Shown here piece after piece: positions 11,314 through 22,124 of a DNA stretch of 64,000 nucleotides. Source of the DNA: Polyodon spathula (taxonomy: Eukaryota > Chordata > Actinopteri > Acipenseriformes > Polyodontidae). The translations under genes were made by a program, and so were the position numbers. The notes beneath the pieces are model-generated. The model was not told the DNA's origin, ran no database searches, and saw only the letters and a list, made by a program, of their open reading frames with translations. Position 1 is the stretch's first letter. Each line of letters starts with the position of its first letter. The DNA lies in contig NC_054559.1 in NCBI RefSeq assembly GCF_017654505.1, positions 4,449,781-4,513,780 of the forward strand, read 5' to 3'.

Positions 11314-11690
11314 CTATTGTGCTTGAGATCCCCACCCAGAATCTTTCCGTCTCAACCACAGCCATTTGCTGCTCCTTTCTGCTGCTTCAGATAAGTTCTT
11401 CACTGTGCGACGCAACTCTTGGCCACTGAACCCGACGTCTCTGAGAAACCGGGTTGTAGAGTGTGCCACAAATCCTCGACAACCCACCTCCACTGGGTAA
11501 ACTCGGACTCTCCATCCTCGCTGTTCCATTTTAGCAGCTAGTTGAGCATGCCAAAGTTTCTTCCTCTCATACTCCTCATCCACAGCATCTTCCCATGGCA
11601 CTGTTAACTCTAACAGATGAACAAAGTGTGTTGATCCAGACCACAAGACAATGTCTGGTCGAAGGTTAGCAGTGGCAATCTCAGGTGGAA
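11314..11690 (-). CDS. Nuclease-like ORF, probably retroelement-derived
   Basis: The 110-residue ORF at 11314-11646 extends upstream in frame to about 11690, where it is preceded by a pyrimidine-rich tract and AG. Order of motifs: ATANLRPDIVLWS, then HLLELTVPWEDAVDEEYERK, then YPVEVGCRGFVAHST, then AAERSSKWLW. The D...E spacing in RPDIVLWS...ELTVPWE is compatible with a PD-(D/E)XK-type nuclease core. Similar short proteins, as I recall them, occur many times in fish and cnidarian genomes beside reverse transcriptases. No RT is adjacent here. It is probably a fragment of a mobile element rather than a host gene. Confidence 0.45.
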
Positions 11691-11699
11691 CTAAAATAG

Positions 11700-12092
11700 A
11701 AAAAGAAAGCGCACTACTAATTTGATTTGTAGCCTACTACCGTACTGTATAAGCCTATTACACCGTTATATTCGTACATTATGTAATGTGTACAGAGAAC
11801 ACAATCATGTTATTTTAGCACAATGACTCATACATTTAAAACAAATACGCATACATGTGTGTGCACGGTTTGTTTTAAACTGGACACATCAACATTTTGG
11901 AGTTGGACATAGGGGAAACAATGTTTCTGTATTGGTCCACAGCTGTGGACGGGAACAGAGAGAAGGAAAAATAACTAAGAGAAGCATGCTAGCAAACCTG
12001 TAAATGAAGCCAACTGCTTAATAAACGTGTGTTGTTTTGTTAAAGCTGTATCGAGTTGCCTAGGTCATTATTAAAAGTAAGTGGCAGTGAAA
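11700..12092. other. Non-coding stretch
   Basis: AT-rich; nothing recognised. Confidence 0.4.
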
Positions 12093-14215
12093 CACATAAG
12101 AACATAAGAACATAAGAAAGTGTACAAATGAGAGGAGGCCATTCGGCCCATCTTGCTCGTTTGGTTGTTAGTAGCTTATTGATCCCAGAATCTCATCAAG
12201 CAGCTTCTTGAAGGATCCCAGGGTGTCAGCTTCAACAACATTACTGGGGAGTTGATTCCAGACCCTCACGATTCTCTGTGTAAAAAAGTGCCTCCTATTT
12301 TCTGTTCTAAATGCCCCTTTGTCTAATCTCCATTTGTGACCCCTGGTGCTTGTTTCTTTTTTCAGGTCGAAAAAGTCCCTTGGGTCGACATTGTCAATAC
12401 CTTTTAGAATTTTGAATGCTTGAATTAGGTCGCCGCGTAGTCTTCTTTGTTCAAGACTGAACAGATTAAATTCTTTTAGCCTGTCTGCATAGGACATGCC
12501 TTTTAAACCTGGAATAATTCTGGTCGCTCTTCACTGCACTCTTTCTAGAGCAGCAATATCTTATAGTGAGGTGACCAGAACTGAGCACAATATTCAAGAT
12601 GAGGTCTTACTAATGCATTGTACAGTTTTAACATTACTTCCCTTGATTTAAATTTGACACTTTTCACAATGTAGCCGAGCATCTTGTTGGCCTATTTTTA
12701 TAGCTTCCCCACATTGTCTAGATGAAGACAATTCTGAGTCAACAAAAACTCCTAGGCCTTTTTCATAAATACCTTCTCCAATTTCAGTATCTCCCATATG
12801 ATATTTATAATGCACATTTTTATTTCCTGCGTGCAGTACCTTACACTTTTCTCTATTAAATGTCATTTGCCATGTGTCTGCCCAGTTCTGAATCTTGTCT
12901 AGATCATTTTGAATGACCTTTGCTGCTGCAACAGTGTTTGCCACTCCTCCTATTTTTGTGTCATCTGCAAATTTAACAAGTTTGCTTACTATACCAGAAT
13001 CTAAATCATTAATATAGATTAGGAATAGCAGAGGACCTAATACTGATCCCTGTGGTACTCCACTGGTTACCACACTCCATTCTGAGGTTTCTCCTCTAAT
13101 CAGTACTTTCTGTTTTCTACATGTTAACCACTCCCTAATCCATGTACATGTGTTTCCTTGAATCCCTACTGCGTTCAGTTTGAGAATTAATCTTTTGTGT
13201 GGGACTTTGTCAAAAGCTTTCTGGAAATCTAAATAAACCATGTCATATGCTTTGCAATTATCCATTACCGAAGTTGCATCCTCAAAAAAATCAAGTTAGT
13301 TAGACACGATCTCCCTTTTCTAAAACCATGTTGACTGTCTCCCAGCACCCTGTTACCATATAGGTACTTTTCAATTTTGGATCTTATTATAGTTTCCATA
13401 AGTTTGCATATAATAGAAGTCAGGCTTACTGGTCTGTTGTTACCTGGTTCAGTTTTGTTTCCCTTTTTGTGGATCGGTATTACGTTTGCAATTTTCCAGT
13501 CTGTCGGTACCACCCCTGTGTCAAGAGACTGATGATCTTGGTTAGCGGTTTGTAAATAACTTCTTTCATTTCTTTGAGTACTACTGGGAGGATCTCATAC
13601 GGCCCAGGGGATTTGTTTATTTTAAGAGCTCCTAGTCCCTTTAACACTTCTGCCTCAGTTATGCTAAAGTTATTTAAAACTGGATAGGAACTGGATGACA
13701 TGTGAACTTGTGAAAAGTAATCATTTAATATATTTGCTATTTTGTTTTCTTCATCTACGATTTTGCCATTTGTATCTCTTAGACATTTAACCTTCTCTTT
13801 GAATGTTCTTTTGCTGCTGTAATATTGGAAAAAACATTTTGGAATTGGTTTTAGTCCCCTTAGCAATGTTCATTTCTATTTCTCTCTTGGGCTTTCTAAC
13901 TAACTTTTTGATTTGCGTTTGCAGTTCTGTGTACTCTTTCTGTGTACTTTCTTTTTGGTCCCTTTTTAACGCTCTGTAAAGTGCCTTTTTTCGCTGAATA
14001 TTTTTTTTAATTGATCTATTAAACCATTTTGGCAATTTAGTTTTACATTTAGATTTGTCTACTTTAGGAATGTAATTGTTTTGCACCTCTAGTACTACAT
14101 TTATGAAGAACAGCCATCCTTTTTCTGTGGATGTTTTCTCTATTTTACTCCAATCTACTTCTGTTAGTCTCTGTTTCATACCTTCATAGATTGCTTTTCT
14201 AAAATTGTAAACATA
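12093..14215 (-). mobile_element. CR1-like non-LTR retrotransposon, 5'-truncated
   Basis: The - strand reads, from 14200 down to 12168: an RT-proximal basic region (LPKWFNRSIKKNIQRKKALY), then RT motifs GNNRPVSLTSIICKLMETII, YLDFQKAFDKVPHKRL, SGVPQGSVLGPLLFLIYIND and KFADDTKIGG (catalytic FADD). After these comes the thumb region and a C-terminal domain ending SFKKLLDEILGSISY. The endonuclease domain is missing. There are frame breaks near 13865, 13510, 13265 and 12650. The 3' end has the family hallmark gaggccattcggcccatctt followed by repeated acataagaa units at 12093-12118. The C-terminal 109 residues differ from the copy at 34451-34780 at only about six positions. Confidence 0.9.
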
Positions 14216-14289
14216 AAAGGATGTTGATGTTCTTTGTTTGGTTGCAGGTTTGCTACATGCTAAAGAACGTTAAACGTACTCTGATTCTT

Positions 14290-14400
14290 TGTTTCCCGAT
14301 ACATTAACACGTAAATACACGCTCTCCGGGTGTCTCCGGCCGTTTCCGGGCGCATCCAGACGGGTTTTAGGACGACCCGCCATAAACAGTTCAGTTGAAC
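14290..14400 (-). repeat. GC-rich segment shared with 8236-8290
   Basis: On the - strand it reads ggtcgtcctaaaacccg and then acacccggagagcg, matching the + strand near 8236-8300. It stands out in an AT-rich background and lies next to hAT-type sequence, so it may be a non-coding part of a hAT family. Confidence 0.4.
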
Positions 14401-15384
14401 ATGGTGTGCTAAATACATTTCAAAATAAATTCGGAATAACAAGGATAACAACCTTTCACGATTTACTGAATAAAAATACAATGGGTCAAATATGGGCATG
14501 AGTACCATTTTGATTGTTATCCAATTAAAAAAAAACAAACAAAAAAAAAAAAACATGCGCGTTCTATATAGGAGGGTGCTCAAATTAAATTTTTGTCCAC
14601 TAACTGTTGGTCCGGCATAGTCCACAAAAATATATATTAAATAAACACACTTGCACATTGTCGTGTAGTCAAATCTGGGTGTTGCCAACCTTATTATTTT
14701 ATTTTTACTGACATACAGCTTTACATTGGCTTTTTTTTTTTTTTTATTTACTGACATCATTTAAAAAACAAATAGAAACATGAAATAAAATACATTATAA
14801 AATAGGCCTGTTTTGTGTACTTACATTTATTTAGGTCTTTTTTTACTTCTTATACGTGGACACATGTGCAAACTGGATCGTTGGTCTGAAACTGGTGCTG
14901 TTTTTAACAGCAGTCTTGATAGTCAGAATTCCATTCAGAATGTCTGTAGACAATTGATTTGTTATGTCTGTTTTTGGTTCATCTGAGAAAAAAAAAAAAA
15001 CTTCTAATTCTGTAGTGCTGTGTGGCAAAGTCAACATATTAGGCAACATTGGCATGTGTAGGAAACGTGGCTCTCCACTAGGTGTAGACAAGAGCGCAGT
15101 TTTCATCAGCTGTCTGTCAGATCACTTCGAAGATCCATCTAGACTATCCGGCATATTTCCAATAACAAAAAAGGATTGCAAATTGGACGATGTCTACCGA
15201 GCTCGTTGTGCTTTGTTTACTTGGTTGAGAACGCGTATACTAATTTCAGCACATTATTGTTAATTAGTATTCTTAGTTTGATACTTTTGATTTATTTCGA
15301 TTCAAAATAACTAACATTTTTATTACGTGTTAGTGTTAAAATTTGACTTTTTTTTGTTTTGTTTGTTTTACTGATTGGCCTTAA

Positions 15385-15560
15385 TGGACAGTGGCAACGT
15401 AGTTTAAAATGGCTTACTTCCTTCTCAATCACCAATACAGCAAAGGCAGTGCGATTTTCTTGCTTTACAGTTGATCGGAGGTGTTCTTTGACACGCTTCG
15501 TTAAAGAAAATGCTCTTTCTGCAGGGTCAGGGATAATGTTTTCAGCGGCACGGGGCTTTC
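15385..15560 (-). pseudogene. hAT transposase C-terminal remnant
   Basis: The - strand translation contains PAERAFSLTKRVKEHLRST followed by AFAVLVIEKEV. This follows the pattern of the hAT dimerisation domain (xxFSxLKxIKxxLRSTM...LxxLxIExE). The flanking sequence to 14843 may hold more of the same protein (DILNGILTIKTAVKN). No intact frame remains. Confidence 0.5.
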
Positions 15561-15835
15561 AGCATCCCCCCTTTGCCACTTGTATTCTTCTTCTTCCTAT
15601 TTCTTGTGTTTATGCTTTGCTGTCCCTAAAAGAGACATCGTTTGCTGTATTCAAGCAAAATCAAACTGACTGACCTGTCAGGAATGCAATTGTGTCATCG
15701 TGCGAAAGTGAGCGAGACAGTAAGTTCCGAGTCAGCCAGTTTGATTTTATGTAAACACAAGTGAGATACACTGTCTTGGTTGAAATGTCAGTGAGTTAAG
15801 TAATTCCAGTTTGCGCGCAATATATCTGTTTAATA

Positions 15836-15859
15836 CCCCCCCCCCCCCCCCCCCCCCCC
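15836..15859. repeat. Poly-C tract (24 nt)
   Basis: An uninterrupted C run next to a CR1 3' end fragment. Confidence 0.95.
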
Positions 15860-15863
15860 AACA

Positions 15864-15928
15864 AGGGACGAGCCTTGATGGGCAGAACTACCTCTTCTTG
15901 TTCCCAAACTTTTCTTATGTTCTTACTA
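15864..15928 (+). mobile_element. CR1-like LINE 3' end scrap
   Basis: Contains gccttgatgggcagaactac, ctcttcttgttcccaaac and tttcttatgttctta, the 3'-terminal words of the CR1-like family. Confidence 0.5.
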
Positions 15929-16176
15929 TTTTAATGATCTAAACTGTGGCACTGTATAGCCCAGAGAAGTGTGCTAAAGCCAATTTAAAAATGGCAAGGT
16001 ATGGTTAATGCAGTACTGTACTTACTGTAAAATGAATGTGCAAATTTACTGTAGTAAGCTCTTAGAAGGAGACCTCTATTTGTATGATTGTGAGTGGCTA
16101 TACTGTACATAGCCTTCTAATGCTTCTCTTTTAAACTTTGCTGGTTTTTGCAGACCTTGGAAATCCTTGAAGCAAT

Positions 16177-16288
16177 ATGGGATCCTGCCAGGACAGTGAA
16201 TACTGGGACAGCCTCGTACGAACATGCATTTTGTGTAAAGATATGTGTGATCAGCGCATTATAAAAGCTAAATGTGCACAAGTTTGTG
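16177..16288 (+). CDS. tnfrsf13b: tnfrsf13b coding exon 1 (start and CRD1)
   Basis: The acceptor tttttgcag ends at 16153. An in-frame TGA lies just upstream of ATG 16177, so this ATG is the start and the bases 16154-16176 are 5'UTR. The exon encodes residues 1-37 and the first base of codon 38: six cysteines and YWDSLVRTC. The donor is G|gtaggt at 16289. The start aligns with an internal Met of human TACI just before its CRD1, so the fish extracellular part begins with no N-terminal extension. Confidence 0.88.
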
Positions 16289-16639
16289 GTAGGTTTGACT
16301 TTTCTCTGAAATTAACCAAATGTATAAAGAGCTTCTCAGCACCCCCTGTGCTAAACTGTGTTTCTTTTAAAAAAAAAACCTTCTAGAGAGATTAAATATG
16401 TTAACATTTGCATGACCTCCCAAAGGTTTATGCTTCTTTGTTTATACATTCCCCTGCATCCAACAGCTGCCCTTCAATTATAGCTGCCTGTCACACGTAC
16501 TTGGAATGTCGGTTAGATCAGGCAACATGTCTTTTTAAGAGCCAGTGCCAGCTAGTGATCTGGAAGCACAAGTTTCATTTTGATTCCTGCAGTACACTCT
16601 GTTGTGCCCTGGAGGGTACTGTCGCTTACTCATATACAT

Positions 16640-16833
16640 AAGACACTTCAGCTATAGCATTTTATAAGTAACTTGAACTCTGCACCTGTTTAACAGCTGA
16701 AAACAAATAAAAAGGTCTAATTAAGCAAATTATCGGTTCAATTAAGGGTCTAGTTAAGTAATTGAGAGCTCAATTGGAATAAAAACCAGCAGACACAGTG
16801 GGCCCCCAGGACCAGGGTTGAGAAACATTGATC
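16640..16833 (+). mobile_element. Right half of a hAT-type MITE (intron)
   Basis: Words aaaaaggtctaattaagcaa, taattgagagctcaatt and accagcaga match the right half of the complete element at 55668-56001. The left half is absent. It lies in the intron between the two CRD exons. Confidence 0.7.
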
Positions 16834-17059
16834 TAGTCTCTGGGGCATTTATCCACAATTATCAAAATATTGGGGGGAAAAAGCATGACATTTGAGGGAT
16901 GTGGAAGTGCAACAGATTGCATGAGAATAAGGCCTAGAAACTGAGAACTCTCTTTAGTCCTGTGTGAGATTAGCCTCCAGAGAGCGGTTATTAAAGGAAG
17001 CCACTAGCTGCCTCCCTGCTGCCCCTCTATATTATTTGTACTCTCACTTCTCTTTTCAG

Positions 17060-17176
17060 AGGCTCTGAGGTGCACAAACACAGCTGGCAGCTACTATGAC
17101 ACACTGCTGAGGAAGTGCATCAGCTGCACAGAAGTGTGTGGGCAGCACCCAGTGCAGTGTGGAGCTACCTGTCAGG
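17060..17176 (+). CDS. tnfrsf13b: tnfrsf13b coding exon 2 (CRD2)
   Basis: Acceptor cttctcttttcag ends at 17059; donor CAGG|gtgagt at 17177. It encodes residues 38-76 with six cysteines and YYDTLLRKCISC, plus VCGQHPVQC, which closely follows human TACI CRD2 (ICGQHPKQC). This is the domain that carries most ligand binding in mammals. Confidence 0.9.
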
Positions 17177-17335
17177 GTGAGTCAGCATCGGCAGGGTCCT
17201 CTGAAACACAACTAAACAAGATCTGTGGAGCGTGTTATTGTGTACCACTGGACCTGTCAGTATCATAAACTAGAGACACTTGCACAGAGCCGGGCTGATG
17301 AACAGAATCAATTTTATTTTACTCTTAACCAGTTT

Positions 17336-17336
<1 letters not shown>

Positions 17337-17380
<44 letters not shown>
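17337..17380. repeat. (CA)n microsatellite
   Basis: An uninterrupted CA run in the tnfrsf13b intron. Confidence 0.95.
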
Positions 17381-17385
<5 letters not shown>

Positions 17386-17677
17386 AGTTCAAACATAACA
17401 TTGTACTGCCCCCATGTGGTAGTAAACTGTAACACTGCAAATACATAACGTGTGGCACTTCCCAGTTATCTGTGCATATTTATCATATAGAAGATTTTGT
17501 TGTGTCTTTAAAATTATATACGATGTCCAAAAACATTCCAACATTTTAAAGACATTGAAAAAGACTGAGTCTAAACGTCTGTCATTGAATATTTCTAAAT
17601 TCAAAATGTATTACAAACCTTAAATTTAATGTTAGTGATATACATCCTTTGGATACATTTATTTTGCTTTAGTGTAG

Positions 17678-17680
<3 letters not shown>

Positions 17681-17718
<38 letters not shown>

Positions 17719-17830
17719 GCAAATGCACTTACCTATGACGACTTACAGTTATATTCAAAAAATACATAAAGAATTACAGTACAATTAAGAGCAAGATACA
17801 AAATACAATGACTTCAGTCCTAACACATGT
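17681..17830 (-). repeat. (ATT)n tract and SINE tail
   Basis: A dozen att units followed by agcaaatgcacttac and gacgacttacag, the reverse of the tail of the tRNA-derived SINE family also seen at 51078-51285. Confidence 0.5.
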
Positions 17831-18589
17831 GTATCCGACAGATCAAGTCATGCGAATTGTTTCATAACTATGTCCAATTGGAGTGGTCGAAATGTACCAA
17901 TCGTTACCATACGGAATCTTATGTTCGTCCCATCTGGTGTTCATACTGGGTCCATAAAATGGACCTTTTCACCCAGTTAAACAATAACAGTGGCTAAACG
18001 TGGGCGGTTTTTTTTTTTTTTTTAATGAAACACTGATAAATTCCCAGGACATTTTATATGAATGGCCCTGATCATATTGCAGAACAAACAGTTTAGAATT
18101 AGAACGTTCCCCTTGCTGAAAGTGCCTCTTCATTAAAGGTACATTTCTCAGTCTTGGATACATGCAGTAGGGAAATATTGAGAAGGATAATTGTGGCAGA
18201 GAATCGTGACAGTGAACGTCCGCTGTGTGGAATGTACATTTGTTTGTAACATCTGAAAATGCATCCCGGTAGCATTTTCAGGCATTGCTGTTTATCACAT
18301 TTTGCACCCCCGTCATAATATTATGCAGGTTCATTTATTGACGTTACAGTGTTTACATGGAAATATGCAGTCCCTACAATAACAAAGCATTTAAAAACTA
18401 TATCGTTCAAAATATTAAAACAGTATAGAAGTTCATTTTTGAAAATGTTAGTGGTTTATTTATGTTTCTAAGAGCTGAAACATCAAAAGAAGAATAGTTC
18501 TTACACAACTCTTGTAAAATGTTAAAGATTAACAGAAGCACTTTGAATACCCCAATATTTTTTGCTTAAATAGTAAAAAAAAAAGAGAG

Positions 18590-18735
18590 TCGGTTCCCTT
18601 TCAAATCGAAGACAACCACCAACGACATTATGTATGGGATATACCAGCCCGCTCAGCTCTCTATACCAGAGCTACCGATAGGCCCCTTCCTGGGATGATG
18701 CACTCTGTCCCACCCACCGAGGAATTAAAACCATC
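18590..18735 (+). repeat. Left inverted terminal repeat of DIRS-like element
   Basis: Reverse complement of 21385-21518, except for about 40 extra bases after tatgggatat. Starts near ggttccctttc. Confidence 0.75.
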
Positions 18736-19254
18736 ATCCTGAGGAAGCCATTTCTCTTTTTCCTTCTCCAGATGATAAGGTAAAACCCTATGTCTAGCTG
18801 AGCAGGTTGCTAGAAAAGAACTTCTCGAGTCGAATCGATTGCATTTCCCTTGCATTCGTGCTGAAAGCTGGCTCACCGCTTTCCCGGAATCAACGACTAT
18901 GAAAAGACAGAGCCTTTTGTCTTTCAGCGGTCACCTTCCTCTTTGTTATCTGTCCGTCGTGTGTGAGTGACTGCCTGTGCAATTTTTTTCTTGAGAGTAC
19001 ACAGTTCCTCCATCCCCAATGTTGAGTGACTCTTCAGCCATGCTCTCCTCCAGGGGGCTAGGCCTTGCCGCATCCCCACTGTCGAGCAGACCTCGCTGGC
19101 TGCGTAGGCCCGCCCACCTCGGTGAGTCGAGCCTTGTAAACAAACAGTGTCCTCTTCTCTATCTAGTCTACGTTTTTCATTGTCCGCTTCCAACTCGCCC
19201 ACCGCGGCTCCAGCCCTTGTGTCACCCTGGTGTGATTGTGTAGTTAGGGTAGGC

Positions 19255-19640
19255 ACAATTGCATAGCTGCCCCCTGGTGCTTTGGTACCGCAGCGCATAG
19301 CCCTTGGTACTTCGGTATCTCGGTGCGCAAGGTACTTGTTGCATATGGCACATGGTGCCCAGCGCTACAGCGTCAGTGCACATAATGCTCGCGGTGCTCG
19401 GTACGCATGGTGCTTGGCCCACTGCTACAGCGCTAGTACACGAACTCATGGTACATGGTACACACGGCGCATGGTGCACAATGTGATCGGTGCCGACTGT
19501 GACAGTGAACGCACGGTGCTGCAATGTACACGGTGCACGTAGTGCTTACAGTACTCAGTGCGCACAGCACTTGGTAGGCAGGTGTCTAGTACCTCGGTGC
19601 GCATAGCGCCCTCGGGTGTTCGGTGCATGAGGTGCCTCGT
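19255..19640. repeat. GGTRC-word-rich segment
   Basis: The words ggtgc, ggtac and ggtat recur every 8-25 bases, often as cggtgc or tggtac followed by c/t-rich linkers. It is not a regular tandem repeat. Similar word use occurs at 39430-39560 beside the second DIRS-like element. Confidence 0.6.
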
Positions 19641-20029
19641 TGCCTCTGCCTGTAGATGGTGCTCTACTCTGCTGTAGGCTACACGCTGCCCCGGTCGTGT
19701 GACTGCACATAGTCCAAGCTAGACACCCCTGTCCAGTTGTCATGATCAAGACTGTGTGAAATAGCTCTCTGTGGAGTTTTCTGTAGTTCCCCTGCAATTT
19801 CATTGTTGGAAGCTGGCTTGCCACTTCCCTGGAATCAGAAACCCCGCTTATGTGAATTCAGCTAAACGCTGCACAACTGCTCTGTGTTTACTCTATTTCT
19901 TTTCAACAGCCTACATCGCTTTGCGATTGTAGTATGTTTTTCTAACCTTACAGCACTCACTGTTTTGTGTTTTCCTCTGCTATTGTAATTAAAAAAAAAA
20001 AAAAATTTAAAAAAGAGATGCGTGATCCT

Positions 20030-20800
20030 CCACCGGAGCCCGGCTCTGCCCGCCCTCTCAGTGTGCTTAAAAATTTCAGTTCACCCGCGTTACCGTGGTG
20101 TCTGTTATTTTTACCCTCACAATTTTGCTGTTGTGTGTGTGTGTGTTTTTCTTTACTGCAGTTTAAAAAGAAAAAGTAGTAGCAGTGTGATATCCACTGG
20201 GACCCAGCTCTGCTGCGCCCCGCTGTTGAGTGGCTTCTGTCGGCTTGTTTCAGCCCGCCTACTCAGGGGGCTGGTAAAAACAAAACAAAATCAGTTCCCC
20301 GCGTTGCCGTGGTGACTTATTTTTACCCTCTCAGCTTGCTGTGGTGTGTGTGTATTCGTTTCTTTACTGCCTTGCAGTTTAGAAATAAACAAATAAATTA
20401 AAAATAATAAGTGTGATTCTTCCACCGGGACCCAGCTCTGCTGTGCCCCGCTGTTGAATGGCATCTGGCGGCTTATTTCAGCGCGCTGGTTAAAAGAAAA
20501 AAAAAAAGTTACACGCCTTGCCGTGGTGACTGCTATTTTAGCCTCGCAATTTTGCTGTTGTTTGTGTGTGTTTTTTTCCTTTACTGCCTTGCAGTTTAAA
20601 AACAAAAAAGTAGTAGCAGTGTTATATCCACCGGGACCCAGCTCAGCTATGTGCTGCTGTTGAGTTGAATCAGCAGGCTAGTTTCAGCCCGCCTACTCGG
20701 CGCGCTTGGTCACCCGCCTGCCGTGGTGAATGTGTTTTTCCCATAGCTGAATTGCTGTGTGTGTAAGCCTCTGTTTTTTTCCTATTACTGCTACACTCTG
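20030..20800 (+). repeat. Tandem ~210-bp repeat inside DIRS-like element
   Basis: At least three and a half units. The landmark ccgtggtg recurs about 213, 214 and 201 bp apart near 20093, 20306, 20520 and 20721. Each unit also has a tttactgc-cagtttaaaaa segment and gggacccagctc. Units are diverged, so the duplication is not very recent. Confidence 0.85.
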
Positions 20801-21222
20801 CTACATTGTGTGATTATATGAAGTCCAGAACCAGGTTATCGCTGTGCTGCACCATGGTGCAGCACCGTGTGCTCCCCTGTGCTGCTCTCCTGATTGCCTA
20901 CCGCAGCCACTCGAGCCTATGTATCCACCACGGTGTATGCTATGCGCTATCCCAAGTTGTGTTGACTTCACGTGGTTAAGGTTGGGCACATCTCTGTGCT
21001 TCGGCGCCCTTGGTGCTTAGTGCCACAGCATGTCAATAACACCTGCACTCGATGCCCCGATTCTACAGCACTCAGTGTCCTCGATGTGCCTGCACCCTTG
21101 GTGCCTGAGTGCTTCAATACACAGGTCTACACCTTCCCATGTTTAAACAATGCCCTTGGGGCTGTGCAGATATCAAGCACGGCTAAAGTCCACGCTTGCA
21201 CGTTCTGCCCTGCTATCACGAC

Positions 21223-21400
21223 TGAGGCGTATGTGCAGTTGGAAGCACGTGACCAGACAACAAGATCCACTAGAGGGTTGGCTACATCTTGGGCTCTCTT
21301 CAGAGGGGCCTTGATGTCCAATATTTGTACTGCGGCTAGCTGGGCTATGCTGCATACTTTCTCCAGGTTCTACCACCTTAATCAGGGTGACGGATTTAAT
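21223..21400 (+). pseudogene. DIRS tyrosine recombinase C-terminus
   Basis: The frame gives STRGLATSWALFRGA, ICTAASWA and HTFSRFYHL, the C-terminal signature of DIRS/Ngaro recombinases. The Arg in TRG and the Tyr in FYHL are at the expected catalytic positions. The ORF continues into the terminal repeat, and its N-terminal part (from 20972) is not recognisable. It is therefore a fragment. Confidence 0.75.
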
Positions 21401-21518
21401 CCCTCGGTGGACGGGACCGAGTGGGTCATCCCAGGAAGGGATATCCCATACATAATTTTCGTTGGTGGTCGTCTTCTCTTTCAGGGAACCAGAGTTACGG
21501 TAAGTAACCTAACGTTTT
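21385..21518 (-). repeat. Right inverted terminal repeat of DIRS-like element
   Basis: Pairs with 18590-18735 on the opposite strand. It ends with tttcagggaaccagagttac and acctaacgtt, words that also occur at the end of the second DIRS-like element near 36030-36062. Confidence 0.75.
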
Positions 21519-21535
21519 CCTTAAGTTAGGCAAGC

Positions 21536-22060
21536 TCACCATTGAACCCTGAGCACCGTCGATGATATTGCTAATATTCTAAGGAGTGTACTGTAGTGTT
21601 CTGCCAAGACATCCAAACAACATAATTGCATTTTGAGGATTACAAATAGTCGCTCAATTACAGTACAAGCACATTTAAAGGTACAATTATATCTTCGGCA
21701 GAGGTCATGGGGTTGAGCAGCAGTCTCAGTAACCACCACTTCAGTGGATACCCGTTGTCCTCTATCAACCAGCCTCTCAGACTGCGTCATACCGGTGAAG
21801 CTCAGCTGTCATTTGCGAATTAGACACAACGGTAGTTTGCATTCACATTTGTGATGATGTTGTTGGCATCGCAGATCACACACTTCTTGCATGTTGTGCA
21901 AGAACCTATTCTGTGTTGGTGCGTGTACCTTAGTGCTACAGACAAACAGTGTGCTCGCCGCATGTCTCATTCCAGGCCAGCCTGAAGCAGTTGGCAGATG
22001 TCGGCGATTGTTTGTCTGTAGAGGCGAAATTACTGCATACATTGTGTGTCAAACATCCCA
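21536..22060 (-). pseudogene. PIF/Harbinger transposase remnant
   Basis: The - strand has two pieces. At 22042-21809: STKVHAPTQNRFLHNMQEVCD, where family members have VDGTxxxI...N.HSINVQ.VCD. At 21790-21536: RYNCTFKCACTVIERLFVILK followed by CCLD, where the family has RYNxAHxRTRxVIERxFGxLKxRFxCLD. An in-frame stop and lost acidic residues show it is dead. It sits directly next to the DIRS right terminus. Confidence 0.65.
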
Positions 22061-22124
22061 GAAAAGACAAATGGCTTAAATATTTGGGAACGTCTCCTCC
22101 TCCACTCTTTGTCTGACCACATGG

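Larger units (their letters stand above)
18590..21520 (+). mobile_element. DIRS-like retroelement, internally reduced
   Basis: About 2.9 kb in the tnfrsf13b intron bounded by inverted terminal repeats. The left arm (ccaccaacgacattatgtat) and the right arm on the opposite strand (ccaccaacgaaaattatgta) both continue into tatgggatat and ccttcctgggatga. Before the right arm lies the C-terminus of a tyrosine recombinase. DIRS elements copy through RNA and integrate with this recombinase, without target-site duplication. No reverse transcriptase is found between the ends, and about 0.77 kb is taken up by tandem repeats. It is probably non-autonomous or a deletion derivative. Confidence 0.75.

Noticed and set aside
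17860..17960. Short - strand open stretch (GPFYGPSMNTRWDEHK) in a tnfrsf13b intron
   Set aside because: No splice-site support and no homology; too short to distinguish from chance.
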